From Thermodesulfomicrobium sp. WS (GTDB lineage: Bacteria > Desulfobacterota > Desulfovibrionia > Desulfovibrionales > Desulfomicrobiaceae), in assembly GCF_027925145.1 (NCBI RefSeq), contig NZ_AP027130.1, forward strand, positions 1,116,001-1,180,000: 64,000 bases of DNA. The letters run 5' to 3'. The notes under the pieces were generated by a model that had not been told where the DNA came from, searched no databases, and saw only the letters and a program-made list of their open reading frames with translations. The translations under genes and the position numbers were made by a program. Positions 24,037 through 33,180 of this stretch are shown in pieces. How positions within the stretch are numbered: position 1 is the first letter of the stretch; every line of letters starts with the position of its first letter.

Positions 24037-25815
24037 CTAAACTGCGGCGTCCTGGTTGGCAACGGCCCGGGGGAAGGCCAGGATAAAGGTCGCCCCTGCG
24101 CCGGGTTCGCTGTCCACGCAAATGCTGCCGCCGAGAAGCCGTATAATCCCCGAGGCGACCCCGAGCCCTATCCCGCTGCCGCCGTGCTCGCGGTTGAGTT
24201 CCATGTTCGCTTGGGTGAAGGGGACAAAGATGGTGTCGAGCAGATGCGGGTCGATGCCTGGGCCGGTGTCGTGCACGGCGATGTACCATCCGGTGCCGTG
24301 GGTCCAGGACTCGAGGCGTACCGTGCCGCGGGGCGTGAACTTGATGGCGTTGTTGACCACATGGAGCAGGGCCTTGCGCACCAGGGTGGCGTCGCACTCC
24401 ACATGGGTTGCCCCGGCGTGGGGCGGGGCTTCCCAGGAGAGCCCCCTGCTTCGGGCTTGAGGCTCGGCGATTTGGATGATGGGCGAAAGGATGGTCATGA
24501 CCGGGTGGACGGCTGGGGATGGTTGGATGGCCGTTCCTTCCAGCGCTGCCAGATCAAGGATGTCGTTGAGCAGGGTGAGTAGTGCCCGGGCCGCATTCTG
24601 GGCCGCCTCGGTCATGGGTTTTTGTTTGGCCGGGGAATCCAGGTGCGGCAAGATTTGCAGCGCCCCCAGGATGTGGCCGAGGGGGGTGCGCAGTTCGTGG
24701 CTCATGACGGCCAGAAAGCGCGCCTTGGACCGGGCCGCGGCCTCTGCAGCCTCTTTGGCGTGGATGAGGTCTGCCTCCAGGCGCTTCTGGGCCGAGATGT
24801 CGATGAGCGCCTCCACGAGCACGTGCTTGCCCGCCAGGGTGGCAGGGACCGCGGCCTTGAGCACCGGCACGCTGCGTCCGGTGAAGGTGGTAATCGCGAG
24901 GTCAGAAGGTTGCGGCGGGATTCCGTCAAGGATGGGGCAGAACGGGGTGGCGCACTGGGTGCAGATGGTTTTTTTGCAGTCGTGGCCGATGACCTGGTCG
25001 GCCGTGGCTTCGAGCATCTCCAGGAGCTTGGGGTTGGCGGAGCGCACGGTGCGCTCTGTGGCATCCACCACAGCAACGCCCACAGGAAGGTTGTCGAGGA
25101 TGGTGCGCAGGGAGGCCTCTTGCTCGGCCAGGGTGGTGTGCGCCTCCTGAAGGGCCGTGAGGTGGTCGCGGTACATGCCGCGCACCGTGAATCCCACCGG
25201 CACGGCCAGGGCGAGAAACGCCGTGGCAACACCCAGGGTGATGAGCAGATGCCGGGTGGTGAATGCCTCGATACGGGAGATATCGATGTCCGCGCAGGCC
25301 AAATAGGGCTGGCCGCCGGGGCTTACTTCCGTGCGGCAAAAGGAGCGAAACCGCCCCCACTCGTCGCGGTATTCGTGGGTTGCGTTGCTGCGCTGGGCCA
25401 AGGCCTGGGTGAATGCCTCGGGAATTTCCTGGTAGGGATAGAAATACCAGGACAGGCGTTCCTTGGCCTCTTCTTCGGACACGCTCGGGGCGGTAAAGAC
25501 GTATTCGCCGCTCTCTGTGCGGATCACCGTGTACACCCAAGTCAGGCCCAAGGCCTCCTTGAGGGCATTGAATTTGCGCCGGTTCTCCAGTTCTTCTTCC
25601 AAAGAGATGCTGGTCGGGGTGCGGGCGCGGTCATGGAAATCCGGGGCCAAGAGGTCCTTGAGGGTGCTGGTGGCAGCCAGGAGTTTTTGGTCCAGCTGCT
25701 TGGTAAAATTTTCTGTTTCCAGAGAATACCACGCCCAGGAGAGCGCAGAGACAATGGCGGCGTAACCAACGAAAATAATCAGGAGCCGGAAGACGGCGCG
25801 GCGGGTGGGGGACAT
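24037..25815 (-). CDS. Membrane sensor histidine kinase with Cys-rich PAS domain
   Basis: A 592-residue kinase: membrane helix (about 8-28), periplasmic sensor (about 30-185), second helix (about 190-212), PAS (about 235-355), HisKA with phospho-His in VMSHELRTPLGH, and HATPase_c with NNAIKF, DTGPGID and GSGIGLG. The PAS domain holds a Cys cluster (CKKTICTQCATPFCP) that could bind metal or Fe-S, or sense redox. ATGs at 25845 and 25815 both have purine-rich sites; GGAGGT favours 25815. No response regulator is adjacent. It is divergent from the oligosaccharyltransferase gene across 144 bases. Confidence 0.9.
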   Translation of the reverse strand: MSPTRRAVFRLLIIFVGYAAIVSALSWAWYSLETENFTKQLDQKLLAATSTLKDLLAPDFHDRARTPTSISLEEELENRRKFNALKEALGLTWVYTVIRTESGEYVFTAPSVSEEEAKERLSWYFYPYQEIPEAFTQALAQRSNATHEYRDEWGRFRSFCRTEVSPGGQPYLACADIDISRIEAFTTRHLLITLGVATAFLALAVPVGFTVRGMYRDHLTALQEAHTTLAEQEASLRTILDNLPVGVAVVDATERTVRSANPKLLEMLEATADQVIGHDCKKTICTQCATPFCPILDGIPPQPSDLAITTFTGRSVPVLKAAVPATLAGKHVLVEALIDISAQKRLEADLIHAKEAAEAAARSKARFLAVMSHELRTPLGHILGALQILPHLDSPAKQKPMTEAAQNAARALLTLLNDILDLAALEGTAIQPSPAVHPVMTILSPIIQIAEPQARSRGLSWEAPPHAGATHVECDATLVRKALLHVVNNAIKFTPRGTVRLESWTHGTGWYIAVHDTGPGIDPHLLDTIFVPFTQANMELNREHGGSGIGLGVASGIIRLLGGSICVDSEPGAGATFILAFPRAVANQDAAV

Positions 25816-25959
25816 ACGACCTCCTGATGGCGTGGAAATCGGCATCGGCAATACCTCAAAAAAAATATCTTTCCAAGTGGCGTGCGTCCGGTTGAAGCTT
25901 GTGGCGTCTCCGGTTAGGGGACGCGATGTTGTTGATTCTCGGAGTGTGGAGTTGGTGTG

Positions 25960-28125
25960 ATGCCGTTGCCTTGCATTCTCGCGAAAATTCGATCTTCCTC
26001 GGCGGCCGCGGACCGGGCCGTCCCCCGGTCCGTGGTGGAGTTGTCTGCCCGTGGAGAGCTGTGGTTTGCCCTCATCCTTTCCCTGGCCATCGGCGTCGTT
26101 ATTCGGATGACGGAGTTTCCCTTGTGGATGACGCCGCACTTATGGGTGGGGGATGAGCCGCTCATGGCCACCCACGATGCCTATGCCTGGCTTGCCGGGG
26201 CCAAAGGCATCGGCGGCTACGTGCACACCTGGTTGGCGCGTGGCATTGCCGCCATCCATACCCTTACGGGTTTGCCTTTGGGGGTTATCGGATTTTGGCT
26301 GCCGGTGGTGGTGACGCCCATCACCTGTGTGCCGGTGTGCTGGCTTGCCTTCCGCTTGGGCGTGCCCGAGGCCGGGGCCTTGGCTGGGGTGATGGCAGGC
26401 ACCAGCCTTGGATTCTTGGTCCGCACTCGCATCGGCTTTTGCGACACGGATATTCTTTCCTTGTTTTTTCCCACCCTGGTGGCGGCCCTGTGCGCCGTGT
26501 GGCTGCAGGGGGCTCTTGGCGAGCGTTGGGGCGGGCGCTTGCGTGCGCTGCGGCACGAGATGGTCTGGCCGGTGGTGGTGGGTGTTGCGGGGATGCTCAG
26601 CCGCGGGTTTTACCCGCAAAGCGGCACGATTATTCTGGCGGTATTGGGGGGAGCCGCACTTCTTGTGGCCGTATGCGGGCGGAGGGAGCTTTGGCCTCAG
26701 GCTTTTTTGGCGCTGTTGGCCATGTTTTGTCTCATGTTTTTCGATCTTTGGGGGCTGGTGCCTGGGGGGCTGGCCGTGGCGGCCATGGCCCAGACCGGCC
26801 CTCGGCGCCTTGAACTTTTGTGGGCGGCAGTGGTGGCTGCGCTTGTGGCGGCGTATTTTTCCGACTTTGCCGGAGTGCTCCATGACTACGCCCTGCGCGC
26901 ATCCATGTTTACCAAGAATTCCTCGGTGGACAGCATCGCCTCGGATACCTTGAAGTTGCCCTCCGTGACGCAGAGCATCCGGGAGGCCCAAAATCTCGAT
27001 TGGTGGGGCATGATGGAGCGCGTGGCGGGCCGGGGGTGGCTGTTTGTGGTCTCTTCGCTGGGCTTTGCCTTGGCCCTTTGGCGCTGGCCCGTATTGGGGG
27101 TGTTTGCGCCGTTTTGGGGCCTTGGCGTGGCCAGCGTCTGGCTGGGGAATCGTTTTTCCATGTATGGCGGCGTTCCAGCAGGCATCGGCCTCGCCTTTGC
27201 CGTGGCCTGGGGAGTGCGGCGCTTGACTGCACGCCAAGGGCGGCGCTGGATTGCCCAGCTCGTCTTGAGCTGTTTTGCCTTGTGGCCCGCAGCGGACGTC
27301 ATGCGGCAGGTGGTCCCCATACCGGTGATTCCCAAGGTCTTTGCCGAAACATATCTGCAGCTGCGGCAGATTACCCCGCCGGACGCCCGGCTTTGGCAAT
27401 GGTGGGACTATGGCTATGCCGCACAGTATTTTGCGGAGCGCATGAGCTTTGGCGACGGCGGCCTGCACGATGGGCCGTGGCTCTTCCCCTTGGCGCGGGT
27501 GCACATGACGAACTCCCCGCGCGAGGCCGCGCAAATCATGAAGTTCGTCACCCAGAGCCAGCTTGCGGCCACCAACGGCAGCGCCATGACCGACCCGGTT
27601 ATCGGTTTTCGCAAACTCGGCCCCCAAGGTACCAAGGAGTTTTTGCGTCGCCTGGCCCGTGAAGACCTCTCCTGGGACCCGCTTCCCGAGCAGTACCTGG
27701 TGGTCACGTGGGAGAACATGCGTATCGCGGGATGGATTTCCTTCTTCGGCCATTGGGATGTGGAGACCGGCGTCAGTGCCCCAGCCATACTCCAACCCAT
27801 TGCCGGGAAAACGGATATCGACACCCAGGCAGGGTTGCTCATGAATGGCGGCCGCACCTTTGCCTTGGAGAAGCTTTTCTTCGTGGGACCGCCGCCGCGG
27901 CAGATGGCGTGGAATGCGGGATCTGGATTCAACGCCATTGTCAATGAAGCGGCCAATTCCATCCACATCGCAGACAACCGCGCCTTTGGCTCCATGATGG
28001 TGCAGCTCTTGATTGGAGATCCAGCGGCAGCGGCGCCGTATTTGGAATTGGTGGTGGACCGCTACCCTTGGGTGCGGGTGTACCGCGTGCGCCAGGCAGG
28101 GGTGCTGGGCGGAGTGTCCCAGTGA
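25960..28125 (+). CDS. pglB: STT3/PglB-type oligosaccharyltransferase
   Basis: Membrane enzyme that transfers a lipid-linked glycan to Asn in N-x-S/T sequons on the periplasmic side. The 722-residue protein has about 11-13 helices (35-460), a catalytic acidic motif in THDAYAW (D73), a second acidic FCDTDIL, the external-loop SVT-containing PSVTQSIREAQ, and the periplasmic WWDYG acceptor-binding motif at residues 481-485. Family knowledge: a Desulfovibrio PglB was shown to have relaxed glycan specificity. No glycosyltransferase or flippase genes are nearby, so it is an orphan. The ATG at 25960 follows GGAG; a GTG codon precedes it. Confidence 0.9.
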   Translation: MPLPCILAKIRSSSAAADRAVPRSVVELSARGELWFALILSLAIGVVIRMTEFPLWMTPHLWVGDEPLMATHDAYAWLAGAKGIGGYVHTWLARGIAAIHTLTGLPLGVIGFWLPVVVTPITCVPVCWLAFRLGVPEAGALAGVMAGTSLGFLVRTRIGFCDTDILSLFFPTLVAALCAVWLQGALGERWGGRLRALRHEMVWPVVVGVAGMLSRGFYPQSGTIILAVLGGAALLVAVCGRRELWPQAFLALLAMFCLMFFDLWGLVPGGLAVAAMAQTGPRRLELLWAAVVAALVAAYFSDFAGVLHDYALRASMFTKNSSVDSIASDTLKLPSVTQSIREAQNLDWWGMMERVAGRGWLFVVSSLGFALALWRWPVLGVFAPFWGLGVASVWLGNRFSMYGGVPAGIGLAFAVAWGVRRLTARQGRRWIAQLVLSCFALWPAADVMRQVVPIPVIPKVFAETYLQLRQITPPDARLWQWWDYGYAAQYFAERMSFGDGGLHDGPWLFPLARVHMTNSPREAAQIMKFVTQSQLAATNGSAMTDPVIGFRKLGPQGTKEFLRRLAREDLSWDPLPEQYLVVTWENMRIAGWISFFGHWDVETGVSAPAILQPIAGKTDIDTQAGLLMNGGRTFALEKLFFVGPPPRQMAWNAGSGFNAIVNEAANSIHIADNRAFGSMMVQLLIGDPAAAAPYLELVVDRYPWVRVYRVRQAGVLGGVSQ

Positions 28126-28157
28126 TGTGTTTGTGGTCGTGAGAGTACGGAGAGGAT

Positions 28158-28559
28158 ATGCTTGAAGCCATCAGTACCGATGCCGCGCCTGCGGCGGTGG
28201 GGCCGTACAGCCAGGCCATCCAGGCAGGAACGCTGCTTTTCCTCAGTGGGCAATTGGGGATCGACCCTGCCAGTGGCCGTCTTGTGGAGGGATTTGCCGC
28301 CCAGGCCCGGCAGGCGCTTGCCAACATGGCGGCCATTTTGCGCGCCGCCGGGGCGGGCCTTGAGCAAGTGGCAAGCGTGGATGTCTTTGTGACCAACCTG
28401 GAGTGGTTTGCCGAGTTCAACGCCGTATATGCCCAGTTCTTTGGGGAGCACCGTCCGGCCCGGGCCGTGGTTGGGGTGGCGGCCCTACCTTTGGGGGCGT
28501 TGGTGGAGGTCCGCGCCGTAGCCGTCATGGACGCCGGCCAAGGAGGTCCGCATGCCTAA
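28158..28559 (+). CDS. ridA: RidA/YjgF-family enamine/imine deaminase
   Basis: Hydrolyses reactive 2-aminoacrylate and related enamines released by PLP enzymes. The 133-residue protein shows the family start APAAVGPYSQAI, the FLSGQLGIDP strand and the active-site Arg in VEVRAVAV. The ATG follows GGAGAGGAT. It overlaps the following LOG-family gene by 8 bases. Confidence 0.94.
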   Translation: MLEAISTDAAPAAVGPYSQAIQAGTLLFLSGQLGIDPASGRLVEGFAAQARQALANMAAILRAAGAGLEQVASVDVFVTNLEWFAEFNAVYAQFFGEHRPARAVVGVAALPLGALVEVRAVAVMDAGQGGPHA

Positions 28560-29442
28560 GCTTTCCCGCCGTTTTGGGGTGTTTCCTTCCGCCCATGAAG
28601 ACGCCCGTTCGGCCACCTTGCACGTGGACTGCCCGCAGACGGCATCGCCGTCCTATCGCCTTGCCTTTCAGGACCAGGAGTTTTTGCTGCGCGAAGAGCT
28701 GCGGCCGGTACGTCTCCAGCTTGAACTCCTCAAGCCGGAGCTCATCTTGCAGGAGCAGGGGATCGAGGCCACGGTGGTGGTGTATGGCAGTGCCCGCCTC
28801 CTGGATCCAGAAGCCGCGGCGCTGCGTCTGGAAAAGGTACTCGAGGCGCTCAAGAAAAACCCCGACGACCTGCTCCTGCGCCAGGAACTCTCCCGGGCGC
28901 GAACCGCCGTCACCTATGCCCATTTTTATGAAGAAGCCCGAAAGCTTGGCCGGTTGGTATCGGAAAAGGGCAGGGATCGCGGGCTGGTGGTCATCACCGG
29001 CGGTGGCGGCGGCATCATGGCCGCGGCCAATCAGGGCGCCCATGACGTCGGCGCCAAGAGCATTGGCATGAATATCGTGCTCCCCTTTGAGCAGCACCCC
29101 AACCCGTACATCACCCCTGAATTGTGCTTCCAATTCCACTATTTTGCCATCCGCAAGATGCACCTGCTCATGCGCGCCAAGGCCTTGGTGGCCTTTCCCG
29201 GCGGATTTGGCACCTTGGATGAACTCTTCGAGGCCCTCACCTTGATCCAGACCCGCAAGGTGCGGCCCATGCCGGTACTCCTTTTCGGCAAGCGCTTTTG
29301 GACCAAGGTCATTCACTTCGAGGCCTTGGTGGATGCAGGCACCATCAATCCCGAGGACGTGCGGCTTTTTCGGTACGTGAGCAGCGCCGAAGAGGCCTGG
29401 GAGATCATTGCTGCGTCCCTGGAAGTCCACGCCGCGCCGTGA
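28552..29442 (+). CDS. LOG-family protein (cytokinin riboside monophosphate phosphoribohydrolase-like)
   Basis: A 296-residue Rossmann-fold protein with the defining motif PGGFGTLDE (about residue 217) and the phosphate loop TGGGGGIMAAAN. Family enzymes release bases from nucleoside monophosphates; YgdH/PpnN of E. coli is a nucleosidase related to it. This protein has an N-terminal extension of about 75 residues before VVVYGSAR, with an ELxxELxL helix, so it is closer to long-form TIGR00730 members. It overlaps ridA and converges on the lipoprotein gene at 29405 with a 38-base overlap. Confidence 0.87.
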   Translation: MPKLSRRFGVFPSAHEDARSATLHVDCPQTASPSYRLAFQDQEFLLREELRPVRLQLELLKPELILQEQGIEATVVVYGSARLLDPEAAALRLEKVLEALKKNPDDLLLRQELSRARTAVTYAHFYEEARKLGRLVSEKGRDRGLVVITGGGGGIMAAANQGAHDVGAKSIGMNIVLPFEQHPNPYITPELCFQFHYFAIRKMHLLMRAKALVAFPGGFGTLDELFEALTLIQTRKVRPMPVLLFGKRFWTKVIHFEALVDAGTINPEDVRLFRYVSSAEEAWEIIAASLEVHAAP

Positions 29443-30037
29443 TGGCGGCCTGCACATCGGCCTGCACGCGGGCGGAGAGGCGGGCCATGGCCGCGCTCAT
29501 GGCCTGAGCCATGCCGTCTCCTGTCGGGCTGGGGCAGGGTTCGACTTCGTCGTAGCGGCGCTGAAAGACCACGGCCTGGGCCAAGGGGGCCCGGGCATCC
29601 ACCAGGGTGAGGGTGATGCCGAGGCGCGCTTCGTCTGCGTGCGCACTTTGGCGTTTACTCCACTCTTCCACCATACCTTCCAGGATGAAATCCGAGGGGA
29701 GGTATGCCCCAGCCTCCACCACCGCAGTGTAGACACCGCTTGCTGTAAAGTCCCGGCGCAAGAAATCTGCGGCAAGCTCCGAGGGCAGGGCGCGCCAGCG
29801 TTCCAACGGGATGTCGCTGCGGGAAAAAGGCCGGCTTGCCACCAGGGCGGGCGTGCGCAGTTCCGGGGCGATGCCGAAGTGGGCCACGCGGAGGATGGCA
29901 GGCACGCGCGCAAGGTCCTGGGATGGGGGGGCGTACTCCAGGGTGTGGAGGCGAAACTGCGGCACCGGCGCGCTGGCGCAGGCGCCAAGGAAAAGCCCGA
30001 GGCAGAGGGTGCAGAGCAGAGGCAGCATGCGCATCAT
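29405..30037 (-). CDS. ABC-type transport auxiliary lipoprotein (PqiC/Mla-linked)
   Basis: A 210-residue periplasmic lipoprotein: signal peptide with lipobox LGAC (Cys about 20), then an ABC-type transport auxiliary domain (FRLHTLEY, VVEAGAYLPSDFILEGMVEEW). It is encoded after mlaEFD with an ATGA overlap on mlaD, a common arrangement in which the lipoprotein links the inner-membrane transporter to the outer membrane. Tandem ATGs at 30037 and 30034 share the GGAGGA site. Confidence 0.85.
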   Translation of the reverse strand: MMRMLPLLCTLCLGLFLGACASAPVPQFRLHTLEYAPPSQDLARVPAILRVAHFGIAPELRTPALVASRPFSRSDIPLERWRALPSELAADFLRRDFTASGVYTAVVEAGAYLPSDFILEGMVEEWSKRQSAHADEARLGITLTLVDARAPLAQAVVFQRRYDEVEPCPSPTGDGMAQAMSAAMARLSARVQADVQAAITARRGLPGTQQ

Positions 30038-31056
30038 GGTTCCTCCGTGGCGCGCAAAGGTTGGGGCGGGGCGGAGAAGAAGAGCAGAGACGGTTGGTCT
30101 TTGAGGTGCGCGGAAAGGAGTTCCAGATTGGCGGCCGTGCGTTCGAGAGATTCCAGGGTCGTGAGGAGTCGCTCGGTCCCTTGCCGGGCGCCGGCCCCCA
30201 CACCGGTGATGGTGCCTTGGGTATGATCCAAGATGGCGGAAAGGGTTTGGGCGCTCTCGGCCATGGCCGCAAGACCGGTGTCCACATGCGGGCGGTTGGC
30301 GGCCACCAGGGCGCGGAGATCGCGAGTCAGCGCGCCAAGCTCGGCGACTTGGGCTTGCGCGGCCTCTGCCGCCCCGCGCATGGCCCGGGCGGCGTGGCTC
30401 ACGTCATCCGTGAGGCGGGTGAGTTTTTCGCGCGAGAGGGCGTGGCGGACGTCGGCCACCAGGGCCAGGGTTTCGTTGGCGATATCCCCGATGCGCGCTG
30501 CTTTGAGGGTGCCGTCCATGGTCTGCAGGACACCGAGGGTTTGGCGGGAGATGCCGGCGAAATCCACGGATTGGATCTGTTTGGTGATGGTGTCGATTTC
30601 CTGGAAGAGCTTTTTGATGTCCGACGGCCGCGAGGCCACCAGCGGCAGCGGCGGGGTGAAGGAGAGCTTGGGCGAGAGGTCCGGCTCGTGGGGCGGGCGT
30701 GTATTGAGCTCCACAAACATGGCCCCGGTGATCCCCACGTTGGAGAGGGTGGCGACCATGTTTTCCCGCTGTGCTTCCATGTTGTGGATGTGTTCTTTGG
30801 AGATGGTGAGCTCCACGGCGATGAGGCGGCCGTCCGGAGCGATGCGGATGGCACTCACCCGACCCACGGGTACGCCGCGGTATTTGACCGGAGAGTCTAC
30901 GGAGAGCCCTTGGACCGATTCGTCGAAGTAGGTGACGAACACGGTGCCGCGGTCCAGGATGGAGCTTGCGCCAAGCCAAATGATGACCGCGGTGGCCAGC
31001 GCGATGCCGATGGTCATAAAGAGACCTACCGCCACGTGGACGGAATGGGTTTTCAT
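30034..31056 (-). CDS. mlaD: MCE/MlaD-family lipid transport protein
   Basis: A 340-residue periplasmic lipid-binding protein anchored by one N-terminal helix (about 8-28). The MCE domain spans about 38-120 (YFDESVQGLSVDSPVKYRGVPVG). A long helical, coiled-coil-prone C-terminal region (about 150-320) is rich in Ala/Thr and could form a tunnel or needle, as in PqiB/YebT-like proteins. It overlaps mlaF by ATGA. Confidence 0.92.
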   Translation of the reverse strand: MKTHSVHVAVGLFMTIGIALATAVIIWLGASSILDRGTVFVTYFDESVQGLSVDSPVKYRGVPVGRVSAIRIAPDGRLIAVELTISKEHIHNMEAQRENMVATLSNVGITGAMFVELNTRPPHEPDLSPKLSFTPPLPLVASRPSDIKKLFQEIDTITKQIQSVDFAGISRQTLGVLQTMDGTLKAARIGDIANETLALVADVRHALSREKLTRLTDDVSHAARAMRGAAEAAQAQVAELGALTRDLRALVAANRPHVDTGLAAMAESAQTLSAILDHTQGTITGVGAGARQGTERLLTTLESLERTAANLELLSAHLKDQPSLLFFSAPPQPLRATEEP

Positions 31057-31811
31057 GGCGCATCCTCCAGAGGGGTGCGGTGGAAGAAGTGGTCCACAAA
31101 GGGATGGGGAGGGTGATCCCGCAGCAGGTGCGGGTCCCCTTGGGCCACGATGGATTGGGTTTCTTTGTGCAGCACGATGACGCGGTGAGCGACGCTGAGG
31201 ATGGAGGGGAGCTCATGGCTCACCAGCACCACGGTGGTGCCGAGGCTCTGGTTGAGGCGCGTGATGAGGGCGTCCAACTCCGCCGAGGTGATGGGGTCGA
31301 GCCCGGCGGAAGGCTCATCGAGAAAGAGGATGTCTGGATCCAGCGCCAGGGCCCGGGCAATGGCCGCGCGTTTGCGCATGCCGCCGGAGATCTCTTCGGG
31401 GAGAAAATGTTCAAACCCGGAGAGCCCCACATGGGCAAGTTTGAGGCGGGCCAGATCCCAGGCCAGGTCTTCAGGTACGCCCGCCCCTTCGGTAAGCGGC
31501 AGCAGGATGTTTTCCGCTAAGGTAAGCGAGGAGAGGAGCGCACCGCCCTGATACATGACGCCCATGCGGGCAAGGATGCGTCCGTAGCTCGCCGCATCGT
31601 CCGGGTCGAGGACGTCGCCGGCGATGGTGATGTTCCCGGCCAGGGGACGCACCAGGCCCATGAGGACGCGCATAAGGGTGGACTTGCCGCAGCCGCTCCC
31701 TCCAAGGATGGCGAAGACCTCGCCGCGGTGCACGGTAAAGGAGGCATCCCGCAGCAGGATGCGGCTGCCAAAGCCCATGGTGAGATTGCGGACCTCGATG
31801 ATGGGCGCCAT
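31053..31811 (-). CDS. mlaF: Mla-type ABC transporter ATPase
   Basis: A 252-residue ABC ATPase of the phospholipid trafficking system: Walker A GGSGCGKST (about 35), signature ISGGMRKRAAIARAL, Walker B ILFLDEPSAGLDP and switch His in LVSHE. It starts 2 bases after mlaE and overlaps mlaD by ATGA, so stoichiometric expression is likely. Confidence 0.95.
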   Translation of the reverse strand: MAPIIEVRNLTMGFGSRILLRDASFTVHRGEVFAILGGSGCGKSTLMRVLMGLVRPLAGNITIAGDVLDPDDAASYGRILARMGVMYQGGALLSSLTLAENILLPLTEGAGVPEDLAWDLARLKLAHVGLSGFEHFLPEEISGGMRKRAAIARALALDPDILFLDEPSAGLDPITSAELDALITRLNQSLGTTVVLVSHELPSILSVAHRVIVLHKETQSIVAQGDPHLLRDHPPHPFVDHFFHRTPLEDAP

Positions 31812-31812
31812 C

Positions 31813-32955
31813 TTATCTCCAGTACCGCAGGATTACGGCCAGTACCGAATCCACGAAGATGATGAGAAAGATGCTCGTCACCACAGCGGAGGTGGTGGCG
31901 CGGCCCACGCTTTCCGCCCCGCCGCGCACGGCAAAGCCGCGGTGGCAGCCCACCAGGGCGATGAGGATGGCAAAGAGTCCGCTTTTGAAAAATCCCCAGA
32001 CCACGTCGAACAAGGCCAGGGTGCGGAAGGTCTGCTGCATGTACGCCGTGGGCGTGAGGTCGAGCATGAATACCCCCACCACCAGGCCGCCGGCAATGGC
32101 GAAGGCGTTGGCGTAGAGCGCCAGGAGCGGCACCACCAAGGCCGAGGCCACGAGCTTGGGCAGCACCAAAAAACGTACCGGATCAAAACCCATGGTGATG
32201 AGGGCGTCCACTTCTTCGGAAACGCGCATGGTGCCGATCTCCGCGGCGAAGGCCGAGCCGGATCGGCCTGCCACCACGATGGCGGTCATGATGGGGCCCA
32301 GTTCCCGCACCATGGCCAAGGCCACCAGGGAGGCCACATAGATGTTGGCCCCGAATTGGGCGAGTTGCACTGCGGACATGAAGGCCATGATGAGGCCCAA
32401 AAGAAAGCCGATGAGCCCCACGATGGGCACGGCGTCCACACCCACGGAGCGCATGGCCGCGACGGTGTCCCTGGCGCGCAGCCTCGTGGGGTGGCGAAGC
32501 ACGCCGACAAGACAAAGACACACCTCCCCCAGAAATGACGCATGGTCCAGACAGGTGCGGGCAATTTCCAGGGTTTTGCGGCCAAAGCGGGCCAAGAGTC
32601 CTTCGCGTGTCGCGGCGTTGGGTTCGGTAAGCGGCACGGAGAGCACCGCTATGGCCGCTTCGAGGCGGGGGGCGTAGGTGACGGACATCCCTCGGGCTTG
32701 GGCGGCACGGCCCAGGGCACGGGCCAGGGCCACGGCGGTATCTGCTGGCGGGCAATCAGTCTCGGGGCGCGCGGAGGGGGCGTCGGGGCAGGAGGGCGAG
32801 AGTTCTTGCAGAAGGATATGGATCTGGTGCGTGGTTGTCCCGCAATGGGAGAGGATCTCCTGGGCGATGGCAGCCAGCCTGGCCACGGGAATATTGGGTG
32901 GCAGCAACACGACAAGACCGTCGCTTGTGGACTCCAGGCGATAGGCAGTGGTCAT
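31813..32955 (-). CDS. mlaE: Mla-type ABC permease with N-terminal STAS-like domain
   Basis: A 380-residue protein. Residues about 1-120 form a STAS-like soluble domain, and about 140-380 the MlaE permease with 5-6 helices and the conserved IVAGRSGSAFAAEIGTMRVSEEVDAL coupling-helix region. The STAS fusion replaces a separate MlaB. It is the first gene of the Mla operon and is divergent from the unknown exported protein at 33181. Confidence 0.92.
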   Translation of the reverse strand: MTTAYRLESTSDGLVVLLPPNIPVARLAAIAQEILSHCGTTTHQIHILLQELSPSCPDAPSARPETDCPPADTAVALARALGRAAQARGMSVTYAPRLEAAIAVLSVPLTEPNAATREGLLARFGRKTLEIARTCLDHASFLGEVCLCLVGVLRHPTRLRARDTVAAMRSVGVDAVPIVGLIGFLLGLIMAFMSAVQLAQFGANIYVASLVALAMVRELGPIMTAIVVAGRSGSAFAAEIGTMRVSEEVDALITMGFDPVRFLVLPKLVASALVVPLLALYANAFAIAGGLVVGVFMLDLTPTAYMQQTFRTLALFDVVWGFFKSGLFAILIALVGCHRGFAVRGGAESVGRATTSAVVTSIFLIIFVDSVLAVILRYWR

Positions 32956-33136
32956 GGGGCGGCGCCTACTTCAAAGGAGCGCTGCCGTCCACTTTCCGGC
33001 CTCGGGGTGGCGTGGGCTTGGGCACATCCATTGTGGTGCTTGGGAAAAACGCGCCGTGTTCCATCTCGAACTTCCCGTAAGGCCAGGCTGTTTCTGCCCC
33101 TTGAGTTCGCCTTCGGGCTGTGGAAGGAGGACTGCG

Positions 33137-33153
33137 CCCTGCCATGGGCAGGG
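33137..33153. promoter_or_regulatory. Perfect palindrome upstream of the 33181 gene
   Basis: CCCTGCC, ATG, GGCAGGG forms a 7-bp inverted repeat immediately before GATAAT (33154-33159), a -10-like hexamer 21 bases before the gene. It is a possible operator or leader hairpin. The 225-base divergent region 32956-33180 otherwise shows no recognisable gene. Confidence 0.3.
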
Positions 33154-33180
33154 ATAATCTTGAGAGAGGAGTACCTTCCA

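Noticed and set aside
29405-29442. 38-base convergent overlap between the LOG-family gene and the Mla lipoprotein gene
   Set aside because: Convergent tail overlaps of this size are ordinary in compact genomes and both C-termini look natural.
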